9,375 bases of DNA from Anaerolineales bacterium (GTDB lineage: Bacteria; Chloroflexota; Anaerolineae; Anaerolineales; E44-bin32): contig DAOUTT010000059.1 in NCBI GenBank assembly GCA_030668545.1, forward strand, positions 1-9,375, read 5' to 3'. The first letter of the stretch is position 1, and each line of letters opens with the position of its first letter. Below, piece by piece: positions 5,918 through 9,375 of the stretch. The notes under the pieces are model-generated. The model ran no database searches. It was not told the origin of the DNA and saw only the letters and a program-made list of their open reading frames with translations. A program made the position numbers and the translations under genes.

Positions 5918-7840
5918 TTGGAAACAGATCCAACAAGTGTGGCTGTAGATCTAAATAATGAGATAACAAGAACCCCTTCGCGCCCAGAAGACTTACGTGC
6001 TGTTGAGTTATCTGATAACGCCAAGACGGTCTTGGTTAAGCGTTACCTTCGACGCGGGGAAGATGGTCAACCGAGCGAGACAATGGAGGAGATGTTCTGG
6101 CGGGTTGCCTACAACGTTGCGCTAGTCGAAGAGGAATGGGATGTCGAAGTTGAATCGGTCGCCCGTGATTTCTATGAACTCATCGCCAGCAAGCGTTTTT
6201 TTCCCAACTCACCGACCTTCACCGGAGCAGGCACACCTCTAGGTCAACTCGCTGCTTGCTTCGTCTTGCCAATTGCTGATGACATGGGACGCGATTCAGA
6301 AGGCATCTTCCAGACTCTGCGTAATGCTGCTCTTATTCAACAGACCGGCGGAGGCAACGGTTTCTCATTCTCAAGATTGCGCCCAAACGGTGACTTGGTC
6401 AACTCTTCGAGAGGTGAGGCGACGGGACCAGTTGGTTTCTTGAGAGTATACGACCGCGCTTTCGGTGTTATCGCCCAGGGCGGCACCCGGCGCGGAGCTA
6501 ACATGGCCGTCCTCAGAGTCGACCACCCCGATATCGAGTCCTTCATTAGCTGCAAAACGGACGAGAATGCGATTACGAATTTCAATATCTCGATCGGTGT
6601 TACCGACGCATTCATGGAGGCCGTTAAGAACGACGATTGGTGGGAGCTGCGCTTCCCGGATATATCTTCGCCAGAGTATAGCGAGTGCAACAAAACACAT
6701 CGCCAACTTCTCGAAGCGAATGCCGAGTTCATAGTCTATGAACGGGTTCGCGCCCGCGAGCTCTTTAATAAAATTGTTCAGCAAGCTCATCATAACGGAG
6801 AGCCCGGCGTTCTTTTCCTTGATACTGCAAATCGGAGCAACCCGGTTCCACATCTATATGATTTGGAAGCCACAAACCCTTGCGGCGAACAATGGCTAGG
6901 CCCTTATGAAAACTGCTGCCTGGGTTCGATCAACCTCGCACAACATTTCGGACCAAACCGATCTGTCGATTGGTCGAAACTGCGCGAAAGCATTCAGCTA
7001 TCAACCCGCTTCCTGGATGATGTTGTGAGCGCAAATGCCTACGTTCCAGCGGTTCCGCAGCTTGAAGAAGCAGCTTTACGAGCACGACGTATCGGTTTGG
7101 GCATAATGGGACTTGGTGATTTGCTGTATCACACAGGAATTCGCTACGGCTCGGAGGAAGCCCAAGAATTTTCCGGTCAGGTAATGGAGTTCGTCCGCTT
7201 CCATAGCATGTTAACGAGCGTCGAGTTGGCGAGAGAGCGCGGCCCATTCTCGGTAATCGAAGGCAGTATATACGATCCAGATCGAATCACGTGGGAGCCC
7301 CCCAAACCTCTGCGTCCTTTCACGCGAGACTACGGGCGACCGAAGGTTGACTGGCAGGACGTTCTCAAAGGGATCCGACAAACGGGAATACGAAATGCTG
7401 CTCAGACAACTGTAGCACCGACAGGGACGATCGCCACGGTCGCTGGATGTGAGGGGTATGGCTGCGAACCGGTTTTCGCTCTTGCGTATTACCGGCACGT
7501 CGACGATGACGGCGATGATCTTCGGCTCACGTATACAAGTCCGATGTTTGATCAAGCGCTTATTGAAGATGGGATTGATGATCTAACGAGAGAGATGATC
7601 ATTGAGGCGGTGATGAAACACGGTTCCTGCCAGGAAATTGATGCGGTACCAGAAGATGTCCGCGATGTGTTCGCCGTCGCGCATGATATCTCGGCTGATG
7701 AGCACGTGCGCATGCAGGCTGCCATGCAGGTATTTGTCGACAATAGCATGAGTAGACCTGCAACTTCCCGGCCGACGCTACTGTGGAAGACGTCGCTCAA
7801 GCCTACATACTATCCTGGGAACTCGGCTGCAAATGCTTGA
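5918..7840 (+). CDS. nrdJ: Class II (B12-dependent) ribonucleotide reductase, N-terminal and catalytic part before a frame break
   Basis: NrdJ uses adenosylcobalamin to make a thiyl radical that reduces ribonucleotides to deoxyribonucleotides, without needing oxygen. I chose TTG 5918 because GGAGGGAGAGG (5904-5914) sits just upstream and the protein then begins METDPTSVAV; ATG 5846 and ATG 5891 are in frame but have poorer sites. Key residues counted from this start are first redox Cys C114 (LAACFVLP), the QQTGGGNGFSFSRLRP loop (141-156), the NPCGE finger loop (N320, radical Cys C322, E324) and partner Cys C333 (ENCCLGSINL). The phosphate loop TTVAPTGTIATVAG comes later. Homology stops at R613 (7754-7756); the remaining codons to the stop at 7840 encode a tail unlike the family, because the true continuation is in the next frame (7756-8463). 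Joined, the protein would have 848 residues. Confidence 0.93.
   Translation: METDPTSVAVDLNNEITRTPSRPEDLRAVELSDNAKTVLVKRYLRRGEDGQPSETMEEMFWRVAYNVALVEEEWDVEVESVARDFYELIASKRFFPNSPTFTGAGTPLGQLAACFVLPIADDMGRDSEGIFQTLRNAALIQQTGGGNGFSFSRLRPNGDLVNSSRGEATGPVGFLRVYDRAFGVIAQGGTRRGANMAVLRVDHPDIESFISCKTDENAITNFNISIGVTDAFMEAVKNDDWWELRFPDISSPEYSECNKTHRQLLEANAEFIVYERVRARELFNKIVQQAHHNGEPGVLFLDTANRSNPVPHLYDLEATNPCGEQWLGPYENCCLGSINLAQHFGPNRSVDWSKLRESIQLSTRFLDDVVSANAYVPAVPQLEEAALRARRIGLGIMGLGDLLYHTGIRYGSEEAQEFSGQVMEFVRFHSMLTSVELARERGPFSVIEGSIYDPDRITWEPPKPLRPFTRDYGRPKVDWQDVLKGIRQTGIRNAAQTTVAPTGTIATVAGCEGYGCEPVFALAYYRHVDDDGDDLRLTYTSPMFDQALIEDGIDDLTREMIIEAVMKHGSCQEIDAVPEDVRDVFAVAHDISADEHVRMQAAMQVFVDNSMSRPATSRPTLLWKTSLKPTYYPGNSAANA
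7753..7758 (+). other. nrdJ: Site of apparent one-base deletion in nrdJ
   Basis: Upstream, the reading gives DNSMSR in one frame. Downstream, the -1 frame immediately gives TCNFPADATVEDV. Families of this type commonly read S-K-T-x-N-F-P here, so one missing base within AGTAGACC (7751-7758) restores the whole protein. No slippery heptamer is present. It may be a real deletion, an assembly or sequencing error, or, less likely, recoding. Confidence 0.85.
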
Positions 7841-8463
7841 CAGTATATGTTACGGGATCACGACAGAAAGTCGTGCTCGAGACAAAGGGGACTGCGGACG
7901 CGAAAGCGCTGAAGGAAGGTGCGCCGCGCCAAATCCATCTCTGGCTGGAAGGGAAAAAGCCACGGGAACAGCGCCTCGACGGCTGTACGTATCAAATAAC
8001 AACCCCTCTTGGTAAAGCATTTGTGACGATCAATGAAAACGGGGGCGGAGCCGGACAGCCATTTGAAATATTTATTACCACTGCAAAAGCTGGATCTGAG
8101 ACTGCTGCAGTGTCTGAAGCAATCGGGCGATTAATCTCCTATTTGTTGCGCATTGCTTCGCCGGTACCACCGCGGGACCGGCTTGGCGAGGTCGTTAGAC
8201 AACTTGCTGGAATCGGAGGCGGGCGACCAACGGGCTTTGGCCCCAACCGAGTCCTTTCACTTCCCGATGGTTTGGCGCGTGCACTCGCCGCGTACTTAGA
8301 AGAGACGCCGGAAATTATTCCAGGCAATCTCATTCAAGAGACCTCCCCAGAGAATCAGTTGACGATGCGTATTGGAGATCTCTGCCCAGAGTGCGGCGCA
8401 GCAGCACTGGTTAATGAAGAGGGATGCCGGAAGTGCTACGCGTGCGGTTTTAGTGAGTGTTGA
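7756..8463 (+). CDS. nrdJ: Class II ribonucleotide reductase, C-terminal part after the frame break
   Basis: This frame carries the end of the NrdJ barrel, TCNFPADATVEDVAQAYILS, then WELGCKCLTVYVTGSRQK. A TSCPD-type region follows at about residues 689-751 of the joined protein (GCTYQITTPLGKAFVTINE and on). The last segment is a zinc-ribbon-like Cys cluster: C823, C826, C837, C840, C843 and C848 (LCPECG and GCRKCYACGFSEC). In class II reductases C-terminal cysteines pass electrons from thioredoxin to the active-site pair, so this part is needed for turnover. A GTG at 7783 could start a 226-residue product, but it falls inside the conserved VEDVAQAY segment and has no good ribosome binding site. 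I read this as the 3' part of one broken gene. Base use matches its neighbours, and a terminator follows. Confidence 0.9.
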   Translation, partial: TCNFPADATVEDVAQAYILSWELGCKCLTVYVTGSRQKVVLETKGTADAKALKEGAPRQIHLWLEGKKPREQRLDGCTYQITTPLGKAFVTINENGGGAGQPFEIFITTAKAGSETAAVSEAIGRLISYLLRIASPVPPRDRLGEVVRQLAGIGGGRPTGFGPNRVLSLPDGLARALAAYLEETPEIIPGNLIQETSPENQLTMRIGDLCPECGAAALVNEEGCRKCYACGFSEC

Positions 8464-8504
8464 GCGGAGTTTTCCAATTTGCAGAGTGGATTAACCCAAA
8501 TTTG

Positions 8505-8545
8505 AAATCCAGCGCATTGATTGCTTTGACGCTGGATTTTGTCCT
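8505..8545 (+). terminator. Rho-independent terminator after nrdJ
   Basis: AAATCCAGCG (8505-8514) pairs perfectly with CGCTGGATTT (8530-8539), a 10-base stem with a 15-base loop. A T-rich tail (TTTTGTCCTT) follows. It starts 41 bases after the nrdJ stop and closes the nrdR-nrdJ unit; with A- and T-rich ends it might work in both directions. Confidence 0.85.
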
Positions 8546-8564
8546 TAATTTATCACCCCCCAGT

Positions 8565-8592
8565 ATGACCTTCCTCTCATTCAACGTAGAAT
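8565..8592 (+). promoter_or_regulatory. Possible promoter of the yjbQ-family gene
   Basis: ATGACC (8565-8570, four of six matches to TTGACA) lies 16 bases upstream of TAGAAT (8587-8592, five of six matches to TATAAT). The predicted start is near 8599, giving a leader of about 135 bases. A promoter is expected here because a terminator lies just upstream. The hexamer match is modest. Confidence 0.4.
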
Positions 8593-8610
8593 AGAGTTGT
8601 TACCTGTCTT

Positions 8611-8660
8611 GCCCTGCACGATCAGTTTTGCTGGGCTCGACCGGATGGAGCTTTGGTCGA
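8611..8660 (+). promoter_or_regulatory. Two adjacent hairpins in the yjbQ leader
   Basis: GCCCTGC (8611-8617) pairs with GCTGGGC (8630-8636) with one T-T mismatch. Directly after, TCGACC (8637-8642) pairs with GGTCGA (8655-8660). The two stems abut with no spacer, suggesting coaxial stacking in the RNA. I recognise no known riboswitch class. Confidence 0.4.
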
Positions 8661-8703
8661 TGTTATTTGAGTCAGGTGCTATGTAACGGAGGAAGTTGAG
8701 TTA

Positions 8704-8728
8704 TTTCCCTGTCTTCGGGAAAGGAGGG
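8704..8728 (+). promoter_or_regulatory. Hairpin abutting the yjbQ ribosome binding site
   Basis: TTTCCC (8704-8709) pairs with GGGAAA (8717-8722) around TGTCTTC. The ribosome binding site GGAGGG (8723-8728) follows at once, 6 bases before ATG 8735. A structure this close to the site could modulate translation; that role is inference. Confidence 0.45.
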
Positions 8729-8734
8729 ATCGCA

Positions 8735-9154
8735 ATGCAATCCTATCGAAAAGAGCTGTGGTTTAACACCCCGAGCCGGCGAGCGTTGATCAACATAACC
8801 CCGGAAGTTGACGCCTGTCTGCGGGAGAGTGGGATACAGGAAGGTATCGTACTCGTCAACGCGATGCATATCACTGCCTCTGTTTTTATTAACGATGATG
8901 AGTCCGGTCTGCACGAGGACTACGAGGTGTGGCTTGAGGGCCTGGCACCGCATGCACCAACCAGTCAATATCTCCATAATCGAACGGGTGAGGACAACGC
9001 GGACGCACACATGAAACGTCAAATCATGGGGCGTGAAGTTGTTGTCTCTGTGACGAATGGACAGCTTGATTTCGGACCCTGGGAGCAGATCTTCTATGGC
9101 GAATTTGATGGGGGGAGAAGGAAAAGGGTGCTGGTTAAAATCATCGGAGAATAA
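8735..9154 (+). CDS. yjbQ: YjbQ family (UPF0047) protein
   Basis: This is a 139-residue member of the YjbQ/UPF0047 family. Some members show weak thiamine-phosphate synthase activity in vitro; the physiological role is unclear, so none is assigned. Family landmarks are the early basic strand and N-terminal ITPEV, the HITASVFINDDESG segment (45-58, usually HTTA plus NE/ND), EDYEVWLEGLAP (61-72), GEDNADAHMKRQIMG (85-99), and the closing GQLDFGPWEQIFYGEFDGG with basic RRKRVLVKI. H45 and H92 lie where the family has conserved, probably metal-binding, histidines. The start is ATG 8735 because GGAGGG lies 6 bases upstream; the frame is also open to TTG 8696, but those 13 residues are atypical. The gene is not coupled to nrdJ, being separated by a terminator and 271 bases. 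Confidence 0.93.
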   Translation: MQSYRKELWFNTPSRRALINITPEVDACLRESGIQEGIVLVNAMHITASVFINDDESGLHEDYEVWLEGLAPHAPTSQYLHNRTGEDNADAHMKRQIMGREVVVSVTNGQLDFGPWEQIFYGEFDGGRRKRVLVKIIGE

Positions 9155-9162
9155 AGATGAGA

Positions 9163-9184
9163 GGTCGTCCTTGTGTGGATGACC
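9163..9184 (+). terminator. Short hairpin after yjbQ, possible terminator
   Basis: GGTCGTCC (9163-9170) pairs with GGATGACC (9177-9184) over 8 positions with one G-T, loop TTGTGT. It starts 9 bases after the yjbQ stop. No T-run follows, so intrinsic termination is doubtful. Confidence 0.35.
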
Positions 9185-9200
9185 GAGCGTTGGCCTGCCG

Positions 9201-9236
9201 ATCTCACACACATTTCCAGCTATGTTGTTGTGAGAT
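9201..9236 (+). repeat. Inverted repeat next to the interspersed repeat
   Basis: ATCTCACA (9201-9208) is perfectly complementary to TGTGAGAT (9229-9236) across 20 bases. The right arm overlaps the start of the next repeat, so the arm may belong to the same repeat family or to its boundary. No coding capacity is seen in it. Confidence 0.5.
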
Positions 9237-9265
9237 TGCCACGTCACTTCGTTCCTCGCAATGAC
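9232..9265 (-). repeat. Widespread short interspersed palindromic repeat (GTCATTGCGAGGA type)
   Basis: Read on the minus strand this begins GTCATTGCGAGGAACGAAG and ends GACGTGGCAATCTC. It closely resembles the 34-base GTCATTGCGAGGAGCG...GGCAATCTC repeat found between genes in many bacteria (from memory). The ends ATTGC/GCAAT are complementary, so the RNA folds. It has no coding content. Confidence 0.75.
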
Positions 9266-9291
9266 AAGCGCGGGGATGCTCAATAATACCT

Positions 9292-9316
9292 GTCATTTCG
9301 AGCGAAGCGAGAAATC
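9292..9316 (+). repeat. Second interspersed palindromic repeat (GTCATTTCGAGCGAAGCGAG type), opposite orientation
   Basis: The + strand reads GTCATTTCGAGCGAAGCGAG followed by AAATC. This is a sister type of the repeat at 9232-9265 and lies in the opposite orientation with 26 bases between them. ATTTC and GAAAT near its ends are complementary. Nothing further is recognised from 9317 to the window end. Confidence 0.7.
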
Positions 9317-9375
9317 CCTATGATGTTGCTTGTGCGGGCTCCATCTCTAAACTCGAATGTAGCCCATTAATGTCA

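Noticed and set aside
7745..7765. Programmed -1 frameshift in nrdJ
   Set aside because: No X-XXY-YYZ slippery heptamer and no clear downstream pseudoknot; this bacterial gene family is not known to me to use recoding. Kept only as a minor alternative.
8599..8734. TPP riboswitch before yjbQ, prompted by the reported thiamine-phosphate synthase activity
   Set aside because: The CTGAGA and related conserved thi-box segments are not present.
8672..9283. 203-residue open frame on the minus strand opposite yjbQ
   Set aside because: It spans yjbQ and the interspersed repeat, and its composition looks like antisense of a real gene.
9199..9316. CRISPR array
   Set aside because: The repeats are only two, of different type and in opposite orientation, with no regular spacers.

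Overview
The window looks like a bacterial chromosome segment of about 50% GC. Every clear gene lies on the + strand. It holds the end of a dcw (division and cell wall) cluster, then a deoxyribonucleotide-synthesis unit, then a lone YjbQ-family gene. The order murB-ddl-ftsQ-ftsA-ftsZ followed by nrdR and a B12-dependent ribonucleotide reductase, together with the style of the FtsZ and NrdJ proteins, suggests a Chloroflexota bacterium (Anaerolineae-like). That assignment is inference from memory; no marker in the window proves it.

Region 1 (1-5071): the murB 3' part (cut by the window edge), ddl, ftsQ, ftsA and ftsZ. murB/ddl and ddl/ftsQ overlap by 4 bases (ATGA), and ftsQ and ftsA are 8 bases apart, so these are translationally coupled. 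ftsA and ftsZ are separated by 80 bases that hold a GC-rich hairpin and a very strong ribosome binding site. The genes cover the last enzymatic step to UDP-MurNAc, D-Ala-D-Ala synthesis, and the membrane, anchor and tubulin parts of the division ring.

Region 2 (5072-5388): a 317-base gap with two hairpins, the second a convincing terminator, then a promoter and two tandem palindromes. The palindromes have the core pattern and 31-base spacing of NrdR boxes.

Region 3 (5389-8463): nrdR (transcriptional repressor of ribonucleotide reductase genes) and nrdJ (adenosylcobalamin-dependent class II reductase). The nrdJ reading frame is broken once, near 7754-7756, by what looks like loss of a single base. 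Before the break lies the catalytic barrel with its radical cysteine. After it lie the TSCPD region and the C-terminal zinc-ribbon-like cysteine tail. A terminator follows.

Region 4 (8464-9375): a probable promoter, a leader with three small hairpins, and a complete yjbQ-family gene. After it comes non-coding DNA carrying two copies, in opposite orientation, of widespread short interspersed palindromic repeats.

The window is mostly housekeeping. I did not find an undescribed multi-gene system. The points most worth a second look are the nrdJ frame break, the candidate NrdR operator pair with an extra palindrome between nrdR and nrdJ, the hairpin between ftsA and ftsZ, the structured yjbQ leader, and the inverted repeat pair.
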